Shown: positions 29,574 through 39,285, counted from the stretch's first letter. The stretch is 42,617 nucleotides of DNA from Pseudoalteromonas sp. S16_S37 (GCF_014694405.1 NZ_JAAUWV010000044.1:1-42617); one strand, 5' to 3'. The notes: generated by a model not told the origin, from the letters alone. A program made the numbers and translations.

Positions 29574-32534
29574 TTAAAACTTGTACTTTAAACCTGCTCT
29601 GTATGTTCGGCCAACGGCATCATAAAACATGTTACCTTGGTTCAGCAGCGGTAATTTAGGCGGCTTTTTATCACCTAAGTTATTGATACCCATATAAAGC
29701 ATTAGCTCATCAGTTGCGTTGTAATTAATACGTAAGTTGTGTGTTGTATAGCTTGGGATATTGTTACCAAATTCTTTAGGGTAATACTCATCAGATCTGG
29801 TTTTATCAAATGTCGCGCTGCCAACATAGTTAGTGTTCAAGCTCGCAGAAATATCTTCATACTGATAGGTAGTAGCAATATTTGCTCTTACGCGCGGATA
29901 ACGGCGACTGCCTGCTTCGTTTTCGGTTGGTAAGCCAGCCTTTGGGTTTTGCTCAGAAATACGCTCGTCAAGATATGAGAGATTAGCGCGAAAATCTAAG
30001 CGCCCTAGCGGTAAATCAAAAGCTAACATACTCTCAACATCTACCCCTTTGGCTGTAAATTTAGCGGCGTTAATGTTATTGACTGAAACATAGAGAATTT
30101 TGCCGTCGTCAGCTCGTCTGATTTTGTCACAAAAAGTACTATCTAGAGCAGAGCCATCTACACAGTTTTCAAGTACATCGGTACCACTAACCTCAGTGAT
30201 TGCGTCGGTTATTTCGATATCCCAATAATCAATTGACAAATTAAAGTCAGCGCTTGGTGTATACGTTAGACCAACGGTTAGCGTGTCAGCGGTTTCGGGT
30301 TTTAATTCAAGGTTTCCCTTAGTATGTTGTAATACCGTGCCAAAAGACGCATTTGACTGAAAATCAGGTGATAGACCTAATGCTGCACAGTTAGCTTTGC
30401 GGTTTGCAGTAACTGACTCTTTTGCGACTAGGTTTTCTGCATGACATGGATCAGTTAGCCTGCCAGCGCCAGCGGTTGTTGGCTTGAACAGTTCGGCAAC
30501 ATTGGGGGCTCGTACGGCTCGGGAAAAGCTTATTCTTGAGCCAATGTCGTACCCTATTTGCCAATTAAAACCGCCTTTATACGTGAAATCACCACCAGTA
30601 ATGCTGTTATCGGCATAACGCCCTGCAACTTCTACATCAAGGCTCTCAATGAAAGGTAAATCAGCTAGTAGTGGCACGCTCACTTCGGCAAATAGTTCTT
30701 TAACATCGTAACTACCTTTTACAGGGCTAAAGAATAGGTTTGTTTCAGGGCTTTGGCCTGTGGTTAATCCAACTAAGCCAAGACCGACACCATTTTCATC
30801 TCGGCCATAAGTTAAAGGATCTGGTTCATCTGACGATTCTTCTTTACGATATTCAAGGCCTGCAGCAAAAGCGATAGGACCAAGATCGGTTGAGCCCAAA
30901 TCACCATTAATTACAAAGCTTGCCAAGGTTTGCTTCATTTGCTGCTGGCGATGTAGATTAACGCTTGCATAAGCTAACGCAGCAGCTGAAGCTTGTTTAA
31001 ACATCGGGTTATAAGGAACACAAGCAGGGTCAGATGTATCACGACATACCGCCTCACCAGCTTCATTGGTTGTTGCATCCAAGGCACGGTAATAGCGCTC
31101 ATTATAAGTGGTTCTTTCATATATATCGGCATCTACTTGACCATGCTGAACATAAAACTCATAGTCATAATCGCTAAACTGGCCTTGACCACCGAAGGTA
31201 AATTGACGAGTTTCGCGGGTATTATCCGAGCTAGATGGCAAACCAATAACTGCCAGCGCAACTTCGTTTAAGCTGCGTTCCTGCATTAATGGTCTTAGCC
31301 CTTCAGGTAAGAAGGGATTGTCTATTTTTAAAGAGACTAACGGTCCAAAGTTATCATCATGGAAAATACTCGCTTGCCCTGTCGCGAATGATTCAACTTT
31401 TGCATACTTTGCGTTTGCGTACAGCGTTAGGTCATCGGCAATGTCGTAGCGCGTACCAAAGTCGAATAACAATCTGTCACTTGGTGCAACTAGATAAATT
31501 GTTTCAGGCGTTCTAAAGCCGTCACCACCGTCACATTGTACAGGTCCATCACAAAACGAGCCGCTTTCGAAAGGTCTGAAGTGACCATCTGTACGGTCTA
31601 GCGTAAAGGTGTCATATCCTACCTTACCAAATGGGAAAGTAATTGGATCATTCGCAAAGGTAGGTACTGGAGCATGTGTGATGGGCATATCACCGAAAAA
31701 GTAGTTCTCATTAGGGACATAAATTAATCCTTCTGCACTGAGTGCTTGGAAGCGCAGGTCATTGATGTATACGGTGTCAGCAATCCCATCATTTGGGCCT
31801 GTATTTTCTGGATTAGGCAAAAAAGAGTGGTTCATATTTGCGTAATCACGGTCTGTAGCTTTGAGCTCGTCTCGTTTTGAGTAGGTAGCATGAACAGTAA
31901 AGTTACCCTTGCCATTTGCATAGTCTTGGCCAAAGGTTATTGATAAGTCTTCACTTGCTGCATCACTTTGTGCACTTTCACCATAAGATGCGTCAACTTC
32001 AAGACCAACAAAGTCTTTTTTCATAATGAAGTTTACAACGCCAGTTACGGCATCGGCACCATAAATGGCAGATGCGCCACCTGTGATTATCTCTACTCGC
32101 TCAACTAGAGCTGATGGGATCATCGCTAAATCAACCGCAGAGTTACCAGCATCACCAGGTACGTGACGACGTCCGTTAACTAATACTAGGCTTCGCTCTG
32201 TGCCCAAACCGCGCAGGTTGACCAGTTCTTGACCTGCTGAAGATAAGCCGCTGCCGTTTTGATCTCGCGCAGTCACCCCACCCACACCATCAATCATCGC
32301 TGGCAATTTATGCATGAGGTCGCCAATATTCTTAACACCCGACATTTCAATAGCTTTGGCGTCAAGCACTGTAGTTGGAGTGGTCATTTGTGCACTAGAG
32401 CGGGCGATACGAGAGCCTGTTATTTGAATTTTTTCTACTTCTTCAACGCCGTCTTGCTCAACAGCGTAGCTGAAGCCTGCGGCTAATAGTGTCGCTAAGC
32501 TAAGTGCGACTTTACTAAGGTTGAAATTGCGCAT
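29574..32534 (-). CDS. TonB-dependent outer membrane receptor
   Basis: This is a 986-residue outer-membrane receptor. A signal peptide covers residues 1-24 (ending GFSYA). EKIQITGSRIAR precedes the plug domain, which has NLRGLGTERSLVLVNGRRH, NSAVDLAMIPSALVERVEIITGG and GASAIYGADAVTGVVNFIMKK. A large beta-barrel follows and ends in the outer-membrane targeting signature YRAGLKYKF. Several Cys pairs occur in extracellular-loop regions (FCDGPVQCDGG; CRDTSDPACV). I start at the ATG 32532-32534 (AGGA 6 nt upstream), since the longer frame adds 23 residues before the signal peptide. The substrate is unknown. No TonB, ExbBD or ABC partner is adjacent. It faces DUF2252 across a long gap. Confidence 0.93.
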   Translation of the reverse strand: MRNFNLSKVALSLATLLAAGFSYAVEQDGVEEVEKIQITGSRIARSSAQMTTPTTVLDAKAIEMSGVKNIGDLMHKLPAMIDGVGGVTARDQNGSGLSSAGQELVNLRGLGTERSLVLVNGRRHVPGDAGNSAVDLAMIPSALVERVEIITGGASAIYGADAVTGVVNFIMKKDFVGLEVDASYGESAQSDAASEDLSITFGQDYANGKGNFTVHATYSKRDELKATDRDYANMNHSFLPNPENTGPNDGIADTVYINDLRFQALSAEGLIYVPNENYFFGDMPITHAPVPTFANDPITFPFGKVGYDTFTLDRTDGHFRPFESGSFCDGPVQCDGGDGFRTPETIYLVAPSDRLLFDFGTRYDIADDLTLYANAKYAKVESFATGQASIFHDDNFGPLVSLKIDNPFLPEGLRPLMQERSLNEVALAVIGLPSSSDNTRETRQFTFGGQGQFSDYDYEFYVQHGQVDADIYERTTYNERYYRALDATTNEAGEAVCRDTSDPACVPYNPMFKQASAAALAYASVNLHRQQQMKQTLASFVINGDLGSTDLGPIAFAAGLEYRKEESSDEPDPLTYGRDENGVGLGLVGLTTGQSPETNLFFSPVKGSYDVKELFAEVSVPLLADLPFIESLDVEVAGRYADNSITGGDFTYKGGFNWQIGYDIGSRISFSRAVRAPNVAELFKPTTAGAGRLTDPCHAENLVAKESVTANRKANCAALGLSPDFQSNASFGTVLQHTKGNLELKPETADTLTVGLTYTPSADFNLSIDYWDIEITDAITEVSGTDVLENCVDGSALDSTFCDKIRRADDGKILYVSVNNINAAKFTAKGVDVESMLAFDLPLGRLDFRANLSYLDERISEQNPKAGLPTENEAGSRRYPRVRANIATTYQYEDISASLNTNYVGSATFDKTRSDEYYPKEFGNNIPSYTTHNLRINYNATDELMLYMGINNLGDKKPPKLPLLNQGNMFYDAVGRTYRAGLKYKF

Positions 32535-33151
32535 ACTACATCCTATCGGTTTAATTATTATTATTGTGTTTGACTGCACCGCCAAAGCACGACAACTAGC
32601 CATATCGAAAATAAGTTAATTTGATTTGGCTATATGTATAGAGAATGAAAAAATCAGCGCGTAGTCAATTTGTGAACAGATTTGATTGGTCTTTAGTATG
32701 TATTGTGAATTTTACAATGCATCCCTAAAAGTAACGCGTTAGATACAGTGAGGTAATCTCAGATACAGATAAAATATATCTCACATATTGACGGATTTTC
32801 AAACTGGCGTTAATTTGGTTGGTTGCTCATTAAACAAATAGTCATAAAAATGCGTTTTTCGTCATAAGCCCTCTCTTATTACAGTTTAAAATGGTACTAA
32901 AGTGTGGGGTTTTATCATTGAGATTAGTCTGCTCAGGCTATTAATTTGTATCTTGCAATAACTTGTTTCAATAATTAGCAAAACTGTATAAATAGAACGA
33001 GTTTAAGTCATATTATTGCAACTAAATTGTCATAGCGTTTGGTTAGCGTGGGGTAAGGTATTTTAGAAAGCTCTCAGCTAAATCAATGGTTATATTGCTC
33101 ACTCTAAAATATGGACCAATGGCTGATGATGCCAAAACGAGGAGAGTATAA
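32535..33151. promoter_or_regulatory. 617-bp divergent intergenic region, TonB receptor / DUF2252
   Basis: No supported gene lies here. AGATACAG occurs twice, at 32741 and 32761, exactly 20 bp apart, which could be two operator half-sites on one DNA face. ATTGT...ACAAT (32702-32718) is a short dyad. No convincing Fur box or -35/-10 pair is visible to me. Long AT-rich stretches suggest both promoters lie inside. Confidence 0.35.
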
Positions 33152-34477
33152 ATGAATAGAAGCGCGCAAATCCAAACCATACTAACTAAGATTGACGGCG
33201 TACAAACAATTGGAACATTACAAAAGCACGTAAAAATGGCCAGTAGTCCGTTTTTGTTTTTACGCGGTAGTGCAGCTTTGATGTACAGCGACTTTGCTCA
33301 AAACGCCATATCCTTACCCGCTCCTTTGTTTGAAATTCCACTCACTTGCATTTTAGGCGATTGTCATACAGCAAATTTTGGTTTTATTAGTGAAGAAGGC
33401 TCACACGGTGACACCATTATATTCACCCCAAATGATTTTGATGACGCCTGCGTAGGTCATGCAGTGTGGGATCTATTTCGATTTATTACGAGTTTGTATT
33501 TAGCCCGTCATCATGCAGCAGAGCAGCAAATGAATTCTGATGACATCAAAATTAGACAAAAGCCGTTAGTGAACAAAGAGCAAGTCTACGAAGGCGCACA
33601 CGCTTTTTTACAATCGTACCTGCAAACTTGTCAGGATTCTGTTGATGATAAGCTCACGACACAATCGGCTTTGTCATCGTTCGACAATGAGCATATCCTG
33701 CATAAGCGTTGGCAAAAAGCACTGCAAAGAAAAGCAGGTGGTGCCGCGTTTAAAACGACCAGCACCTTGGCTAAGGAACTTGATTTTGCTACCTTGCCAT
33801 TGGCTTTTAAAGAAGATGAGCAGCGCTTTAGACGCTTAAATCCACAAGTTTATAATGATCTCATTGATACTTTTTCACCTTATGCAGATGATGAGATCCT
33901 AGATGTGGTTGAGCGCTTAAGTGCTGGCACTGGCTCACATAACCTGACGCGTTATTATCTACTTGTAGGCCCTCAAAGTGCAAAAATGTGCGAACAAGCG
34001 TTTCATTTGTGCCACATCGTAGAGGTTAAACAACAGCGTTTGGCTGCGCCTCTTCACTATTTCACAGACCTGAGTCCAATAAATCGCTTAAATGCAGCCC
34101 ATTTGACTGTTAATTGCCAACGAAAAATGCAGCGCCGCCCAGATATTGTACTGGATGACGTATACTGGCAAGACAAACACTGGTTAGTACGCTCTAGGCA
34201 TCACGCACGTGTTGGCTGTGACCCAGAAGATTTCATGCTGGGTAAACGTGCCGCGTTAAAAAATGGTTTTATTCAATATGCAACAAGCTGTGGCCATACG
34301 TTGGCGTTAGCGCATATGCGTGGCGATAGACGTTCGACGCTTTTTCAACAAGCATGTGTTGAAAAACTCAAGCCCCACCTTGATGAATTGATAACTGCGG
34401 CACAGCGCTATGCGATTGTGGTTCAGGCAGATCAAGAATTACTACAAGCTTTGCTTCGGGATAGTCAAACTCAATAA
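33152..34477 (+). CDS. DUF2252 family protein
   Basis: This is a 441-residue DUF2252/COG4320 protein, cytoplasmic with no membrane segment. Hallmark blocks are SPFLFLRGSAALMYSDF near residue 30, LGDCHTANFGF near 70 and FTPNDFDDACVGHAVWDLFRF near 91-111, which resemble kinase-like catalytic loops (D-C-H-x-x-N and N-D-F-D-D). The RMxR-like C-terminal region has HARVGCDPEDFMLGKRAAL and GHTLALAHMRGDRR. The function is not established. GGAG lies 7 nt before the ATG. Its 3' end overlaps the convergent RNase Z gene by 36 bp. Confidence 0.82.
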   Translation: MNRSAQIQTILTKIDGVQTIGTLQKHVKMASSPFLFLRGSAALMYSDFAQNAISLPAPLFEIPLTCILGDCHTANFGFISEEGSHGDTIIFTPNDFDDACVGHAVWDLFRFITSLYLARHHAAEQQMNSDDIKIRQKPLVNKEQVYEGAHAFLQSYLQTCQDSVDDKLTTQSALSSFDNEHILHKRWQKALQRKAGGAAFKTTSTLAKELDFATLPLAFKEDEQRFRRLNPQVYNDLIDTFSPYADDEILDVVERLSAGTGSHNLTRYYLLVGPQSAKMCEQAFHLCHIVEVKQQRLAAPLHYFTDLSPINRLNAAHLTVNCQRKMQRRPDIVLDDVYWQDKHWLVRSRHHARVGCDPEDFMLGKRAALKNGFIQYATSCGHTLALAHMRGDRRSTLFQQACVEKLKPHLDELITAAQRYAIVVQADQELLQALLRDSQTQ

Positions 34478-35377
34478 ATCTTCAGCAAAATATAACTCGC
34501 CTTGGTAATGTTCGCATGCTTCTCGTTTTAGAGGCTCGAGCATACCTGGGCCATGATAGCGTACGCTTAAGTGAGTTAAAGCCAGGCGTGCAACGGCATG
34601 TTGTTGAGCAAATTCGGCCACTCTTTTAGCATCAGAATGTCCAGTATGAGTACCCACTTTTAGTAAATCTGCATGGGTAAACGTTGCTTCGTGAACGAGC
34701 AAGTCAACATCGCTTAGGTAATTGGCTAGTTTTGCAGGTTTTTCATTGTCTCCGCAAATAATCACGGTGCGAGGACGCCAACTGTCAAAGGTATACTCTT
34801 TAGCATGGAGTGTTATGTTTTTATACACAACATCATGACCTTTTTGCAGAGCATTGTAATGCGGGCCACTTTCAATATTGTCAGCTTTTAATTGCTCTAT
34901 TTTTAACTTTTTAGGTATTTGCGTTTCTGTGATTTTATAGCCAAAGCTAGGTACTCGATGCTTGAGCTCAATGGCTTCTATTTGGCACAAAGAAAGTTTT
35001 AGTGGTGCCTTTAATTCTTCAACATTATGGCAAATCAAATCAAAACCGAGCTTAACATCGGTCAGCGCTAAACTTGCATGAATAAAATGAATGAGTTTTT
35101 GCGGCGCTATCAGCGATACAGGTTCGCTTCTGCCACATAACGACATACTCGATAACAGACCTGGCAAGCCATAACAGTGATCGCCATGAATATGGGTGAT
35201 ACAGATCACCGCTAATTTAGCGGGTGATAAATTGGTTTCTAATATTTGATGTTGCGTGCCTTCAGCGCAGTCAACAAGTAGCCACTGTTTGGCTGAGTCA
35301 AAGGAAACTGCAACGGCTGACATGTTGCGATAACGACTTGGGCTGCCTGATGAGGTGCCCAAAAACTGAATTTGCAT
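34442..35377 (-). CDS. rnz: Ribonuclease Z / RNase BN
   Basis: This is a 311-residue metallo-beta-lactamase-fold tRNA 3'-processing endonuclease. Motif THIHGDHCYGLPGLL (residues 61-75) gives the zinc-site His/Asp set. FLGTSSGSPSRYRN opens the protein as in all RNase Z. LVHEATFTHAD and HTGHSDAKRVAEFAQ followed by LALTHLSVRYH give the remaining ligands. The length matches E. coli RNase BN (305). It is a single gene with a weak ribosome-binding site. Its last 36 bp overlap the end of the DUF2252 gene on the other strand. Confidence 0.92.
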   Translation of the reverse strand: MQIQFLGTSSGSPSRYRNMSAVAVSFDSAKQWLLVDCAEGTQHQILETNLSPAKLAVICITHIHGDHCYGLPGLLSSMSLCGRSEPVSLIAPQKLIHFIHASLALTDVKLGFDLICHNVEELKAPLKLSLCQIEAIELKHRVPSFGYKITETQIPKKLKIEQLKADNIESGPHYNALQKGHDVVYKNITLHAKEYTFDSWRPRTVIICGDNEKPAKLANYLSDVDLLVHEATFTHADLLKVGTHTGHSDAKRVAEFAQQHAVARLALTHLSVRYHGPGMLEPLKREACEHYQGELYFAEDLLSLTIPKQSL

Positions 35378-35459
35378 GGCGCTAATTGACTTAATACTTG
35401 TATTTTATTGATCTTACCCTAATTCTAATACGTAACAAAGACAACGAAATGGAGTCATC

Positions 35460-35726
35460 ATGAAAAACGATTTAGACAGTAAAACGATACTCAGTGTTTA
35501 CGAATACATACAAAAGCATGGTGAAGTAACACCAGAGGGTAAGTTCTTTGATGGCATTACAGCGTTTTCAGATATTGATGCTTATACGATTTACTTTCAA
35601 GGCAGTGGCGTACTGATGCGCTATGGCTTTCATAACACGTATCACCTTGATTACGAGCACGATAAACATAAAGACGATTTTATTGCCAAGATTGACGCAA
35701 TTAAAAAGCAAATTGACAGTGACTAG
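35460..35726 (+). CDS. Small protein, DUF3081-like
   Basis: This encodes 88 residues. KNDLDSKTILSVYEYIQKHG, FDGITAFSDIDAYTIYF and FHNTYHLDYEHDK resemble DUF3081, a small family restricted to marine and related gammaproteobacteria, with no known function. It is soluble and acidic, rich in Asp, Tyr and His. GGAG lies 5 nt before the ATG. It is followed after 8 bp by another small gene and then the photolyase gene, so the three probably form one operon. Confidence 0.7.
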   Translation: MKNDLDSKTILSVYEYIQKHGEVTPEGKFFDGITAFSDIDAYTIYFQGSGVLMRYGFHNTYHLDYEHDKHKDDFIAKIDAIKKQIDSD

Positions 35727-35734
35727 CGAGATGT

Positions 35735-36043
35735 ATGACACGCAGGCATAACAGACAAAAAAAGAACGGCGGCGATAGCAGAGGCTTACAGTTTATTTAT
35801 GCTGCGTTAGAGGAGCTTAAGGCTAACCCTCACAAACTTGATATTGTAAAAAGCAATTGTAACGCTTTTAAACAACAGCCGTTTTTAAAAAAAGGTTTAC
35901 TACTTGCCGTTGAGCGCTTTGAATGGGTGTTTGAAGTAGATGACAATATTGAGAGAATCATAGCGCAAGTTTTGGCCGATGATTACATTGGTAAACGGAT
36001 CAGGCGCTATCCCTTACTTTTTAAAGGCGTGGCAAGTGATTAA
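35735..36043 (+). CDS. Unknown small basic protein, photolyase operon
   Basis: This encodes 102 residues that I do not recognise. It is mostly charged and helical, with a basic N-terminus (TRRHNRQKKNGG), QFIYAALEELKANPHKL in the first half, VERFEWVFEVDDNIERIIAQVLADDYIGKRIRRYP in outline in the second, and no cysteine pattern or membrane segment. It lies between the DUF3081-like gene (8-bp gap) and the photolyase gene, whose GTG start overlaps its stop by 8 bp. That coupling suggests a partner or co-expressed function. It is probably real. Confidence 0.6.
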   Translation: MTRRHNRQKKNGGDSRGLQFIYAALEELKANPHKLDIVKSNCNAFKQQPFLKKGLLLAVERFEWVFEVDDNIERIIAQVLADDYIGKRIRRYPLLFKGVASD

Positions 36044-37511
36044 TGTTGTTTGGCTAAAGCGGGATTTTAGGGTTGATGACCATGCGCCGCTGCACCATAG
36101 TCAAAAATGCGCCGAGCCAACTTTATTTTTATACGTTATAGAACCGCAATATTGGCAGCTTGATGATACCAGCGCGAGGCAATTTTCGTTTATCGCACAA
36201 GCTGTACTTTCTTACGCCAAACAGCTCGAAAAATTAGGGGGCTTTTTATGTGTTCGCAGTGGCAATGTGGCAGATATACTGAGCAAAATTCATCAAAAAT
36301 ATCCTATAAAAGCGCTATTTTGCCATCAAGAAACGGGCAACCAGTGGACGTATGCAAGGGATAAAGCAGTTTATTTATGGTGTAAAGACAAGCACGTAAA
36401 AATACAGGAATATCGGCAACAAGCGGTTTTTAGAGGTCGGCTAAATCGAGATTCATGGCAAACCCGTGCTAATGAATGGCTAGACAGCGAGTCATTGCCG
36501 GCGCCCAGCCAAGTGCGCTCAGTGCTCAGTTATCACAGCGGATTACATCTGTTAGACCACTACCCCGGCAACGATAGCTTTGCTGCCAAGCAAATGCAAC
36601 AAGGCTCTGTGGATGCCGCAAACGCAACACTACACAGTTTTTTTGAACAGCGGATTAATCATTATCTGTTTGGTATATCCAGTCCGGTAAAATCAGTAAC
36701 ATCTAGTTCTCGATTGAGTCCTTATCTATGTTATGGCGTGCTGAGTTTAAAAAAAGTGATGCAAATGGCCTGCGAGCTGCAAGTAGATAAACGGCAAAGG
36801 TCAGGATTTTTGGCCAGACTATATTGGCACAGTCACTTTGTACAAAAACTAGAATCAGAACCCAGATATGAAACGCAAGCAGTAAATCGTTCGCTAGTTA
36901 GTATGCGCGAAAGCGATTTTGATGAGGCCAGTTTTGCGCGTTGGAAACTTGGGCAAACAGGTGTTCCGTTTGTTGACGCTTGCATGAGAATGCTGATTCA
37001 AACTGGTTGGATTAATTTTCGCATGAGGGCAATGTTAGTTGCCTACGCCAGCTACCATTTATGGCTGGACTGGCCCAAAACAGCTGCTTATTTAGCAAGT
37101 ACGTTTGTAGATTACGAGCCTGGCATCCATTACCCGCAAGTTCAGATGCAATCCGGCACAACCGGCATCAATCCGTTTCGTATTTATAACCCCTTAATGC
37201 AAGGGCAAAAGTTTGATCCCAAAGGCGAGTTTATCCGAAGGTACATACCTGAGCTTGCACATGTGCCTGACAGCTACATTCATATGCCTTGGTTGTACAC
37301 TGGCTTAAAAACAGACTGCTACGACAGGCCAAAAATACTACCTGATGAAGCAGCAAGACAAGCGAAACTTAAGATCTCCAGCTATTACAAGCAGCATTTA
37401 AACAGCGCAGAAACTAAGCGAGTTATTAAAAAACACGCATCAAGGCGCGGTAGAAGCCTTAAAAAAACGGTGCCAATAAACATTGATAAAAACCAATTAT
37501 CGCTATTTTAA
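36036..37511 (+). CDS. Cryptochrome/photolyase family protein
   Basis: This is a 491-residue photolyase/cryptochrome flavoprotein. An N-terminal Rossmann domain begins INVVWLKRDFRVDDHAPL, with GNVADILSKIHQKYPIKALFCHQETG further on. The C-terminal FAD-binding domain has RLSPYLCYGVLS, FLARLYWHSHFVQKLE, TGVPFVDACMRMLIQTGWINFRMRAM in outline, YEPGIHYPQVQMQSGTTG and NPFRIYNPLMQGQKFDPKGEFIRRYIPEL. These mark the light-driven DNA-repair class, but CPD, 6-4 or signalling use cannot be told from sequence. I place the start at a GTG (36036-36038), overlapping the previous gene by 8 bp, because the longer frame adds 19 residues of that gene's region. A Lys/Arg-rich C-terminal tail is present. Confidence 0.87.
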   Translation: MINVVWLKRDFRVDDHAPLHHSQKCAEPTLFLYVIEPQYWQLDDTSARQFSFIAQAVLSYAKQLEKLGGFLCVRSGNVADILSKIHQKYPIKALFCHQETGNQWTYARDKAVYLWCKDKHVKIQEYRQQAVFRGRLNRDSWQTRANEWLDSESLPAPSQVRSVLSYHSGLHLLDHYPGNDSFAAKQMQQGSVDAANATLHSFFEQRINHYLFGISSPVKSVTSSSRLSPYLCYGVLSLKKVMQMACELQVDKRQRSGFLARLYWHSHFVQKLESEPRYETQAVNRSLVSMRESDFDEASFARWKLGQTGVPFVDACMRMLIQTGWINFRMRAMLVAYASYHLWLDWPKTAAYLASTFVDYEPGIHYPQVQMQSGTTGINPFRIYNPLMQGQKFDPKGEFIRRYIPELAHVPDSYIHMPWLYTGLKTDCYDRPKILPDEAARQAKLKISSYYKQHLNSAETKRVIKKHASRRGRSLKKTVPINIDKNQLSLF

Positions 37512-37656
37512 TGCTCCAATAGCATTAGTCGGGTGCTCAATTGGCTTAAGTTGAATCATTTTGTCTTGCTAAAGTGGCTGGCCAACGAATCTATGTGATA
37601 GTAAAGCTAAAAAATGGTAAATTACTGCAAATTTTTAGAATTAGAGATTATAAGCT

Positions 37657-39252
37657 ATGTCAAATGTTGTAGAGACACAAGCCGATGATCAGCAGGAAAA
37701 TAAAGGTTGGTTTAACCGATTTTTAGCCACTGTTGAGTTTTTGGGGAATATGTTACCCCACCCTATCACTTTATTTGCGATGTTCTGTATCGCGATTGTT
37801 GTGTTCAGCGGTATTGCCGATTGGATGGGATTAAGTGCGATTGACCCGCGTCCAGAAGGTGCAAAAGGTCGTGACCCAGATGGCATTATTGAAGTTGTTA
37901 GTTTGCTAAGCGCAGAAGGTTTACAAAAAATTGTTACTGGCTTGGTTACTAATTTTACAGGGTTTGCGCCACTGGGCACCGTGCTGGTGGCCCTGTTAGG
38001 CGTAAGTGTTGCTGAGCACTCGGGGCTACTATCAGCTGCAATGCGTGGCATGGTAATGGGCGCTTCAAAACGTTTAGTTACTTTCATGATTGTATTTGCA
38101 GCGATATTGTCTAACACCGCGTCTGAACTTGGTTATGTAGTGCTGATCCCGTTAGCTGCGATGATTTTCCATAGTTTAGGGCGTCACCCATTAGCTGGTT
38201 TAGCTGCTGCATTTGCTGGGGTATCGGGTGGTTATAGTGCAAACTTATTGCTAGGTACTATTGACCCATTACTTGCTGGTATTACTACGCCAGCGGCACA
38301 AATGATCGACCCAACATATCAGGTAGGCCCAGAAGCGAACTGGTATTTTATGATGGTGTCGGTGTTTTTAATCGCCATTGTTGGTACTTGGGTAACGGAA
38401 AAAATTGTTGAGCCGCGCCTTGGCAAATATAACCCAAATGATGCAAGCATCGACTTGGGTGAAAACAATATTGAGCACTTATCAGCAAAAGAAAAGTCTG
38501 GCCTAAAATGGGCAGGAGTGACACTGTTAATCGTATCTATTTTACTTGCTCTGACAATCGTGCCCGACAATGGCATATTGCGTCATCCTGAAACAGGCCT
38601 TGTGGCTGGTTCTCCGTTTTTAAAGGGAATCGTGGTCTTTATCTTTGTGACGTTTGCGATACCAGGCTTTGTTTATGGGCGCGTGGTAGGAACGATGAAA
38701 AATGACCGCGACGTGATAAACGCGATGAGTAAGTCCATGAGTTCAATGGGCATGTACATTGTACTGGTGTTTTTTGCAGCGCAGTTTGTGGCATTCTTCA
38801 AATGGACTAACCTAGGTACTATTTTAGCAATCAATGGTGCCGCCCTGCTTACTGCACTTAATCTTACTGGTCCTGAAGTATTCGTGTTATTCATATTCAT
38901 GTGTGCAGTTGTAAATTTGAGCTTAGGTTCATCATCGGCGCAGTGGGCGGTGACAGCTCCTATCTTTGTACCTATGCTGATGTTGATAGGCTATGCGCCT
39001 GAGACCATTCAAGCGGCCTATAGGATAGGTGACTCTGTGACTAACTTAATTACACCTATGATGAGTTATTTTGGACTGATCTTGGCAGTTGCCACCAAAT
39101 ATAAGAAGGATATGGGCATAGGTACGTTGGTTGCAACGATGCTGCCTTATAGCATGTGCTTTTTTGTTGGTTGGGTATTATTGTTCTATATCTGGGTATT
39201 TGGATTTGGCTTACCGGTTGGGCCAAACTCACCGATATATTATACGCCTTAA
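37657..39252 (+). CDS. AbgT family transporter
   Basis: This is a 531-residue polytopic inner-membrane protein of the AbgT family, which includes E. coli AbgT (p-aminobenzoyl-glutamate uptake) and MtrF (sulfonamide efflux). FLATVEFLGNMLPHPITLFAMF is the typical opening, followed by TGFAPLGTVLVALLGVSVAEHSGLLSAAMRG in outline, SNTASELGYVVLIPLAAMIF, SGGYSANLLLGTIDPLLAGIT and LGSSSAQWAVTAPIFVPMLM. Uptake or efflux cannot be decided here, and no abgA/abgB hydrolase is adjacent. It is a single gene with a terminator right after it. Confidence 0.9.
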   Translation: MSNVVETQADDQQENKGWFNRFLATVEFLGNMLPHPITLFAMFCIAIVVFSGIADWMGLSAIDPRPEGAKGRDPDGIIEVVSLLSAEGLQKIVTGLVTNFTGFAPLGTVLVALLGVSVAEHSGLLSAAMRGMVMGASKRLVTFMIVFAAILSNTASELGYVVLIPLAAMIFHSLGRHPLAGLAAAFAGVSGGYSANLLLGTIDPLLAGITTPAAQMIDPTYQVGPEANWYFMMVSVFLIAIVGTWVTEKIVEPRLGKYNPNDASIDLGENNIEHLSAKEKSGLKWAGVTLLIVSILLALTIVPDNGILRHPETGLVAGSPFLKGIVVFIFVTFAIPGFVYGRVVGTMKNDRDVINAMSKSMSSMGMYIVLVFFAAQFVAFFKWTNLGTILAINGAALLTALNLTGPEVFVLFIFMCAVVNLSLGSSSAQWAVTAPIFVPMLMLIGYAPETIQAAYRIGDSVTNLITPMMSYFGLILAVATKYKKDMGIGTLVATMLPYSMCFFVGWVLLFYIWVFGFGLPVGPNSPIYYTP

Positions 39253-39261
39253 GGATTTACA

Positions 39262-39285
39262 GCGCCGACTTATGTCGGCGTTTTC
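39262..39285 (+). terminator. Rho-independent terminator after the AbgT gene
   Basis: CGCCGAC (39263-39269) and GTCGGCG (39274-39280) enclose a TTAT loop and are followed by TTTT, about 10 bp past the AbgT stop. Confidence 0.85.

Noticed and set aside
31289..31516. Plus-strand ORFs within the TonB receptor gene
   Set aside because: They lie opposite a strongly supported receptor frame and show no protein-family features.
32702..32718. CRP site before the TonB receptor
   Set aside because: The left half fits TGTGA but the right half is CAATG rather than TCACA.
38673..38900. Minus-strand ORF inside the AbgT transporter gene
   Set aside because: It is a shadow ORF of a hydrophobic gene, rich in Thr, Ala and Ile from reversed membrane codons.
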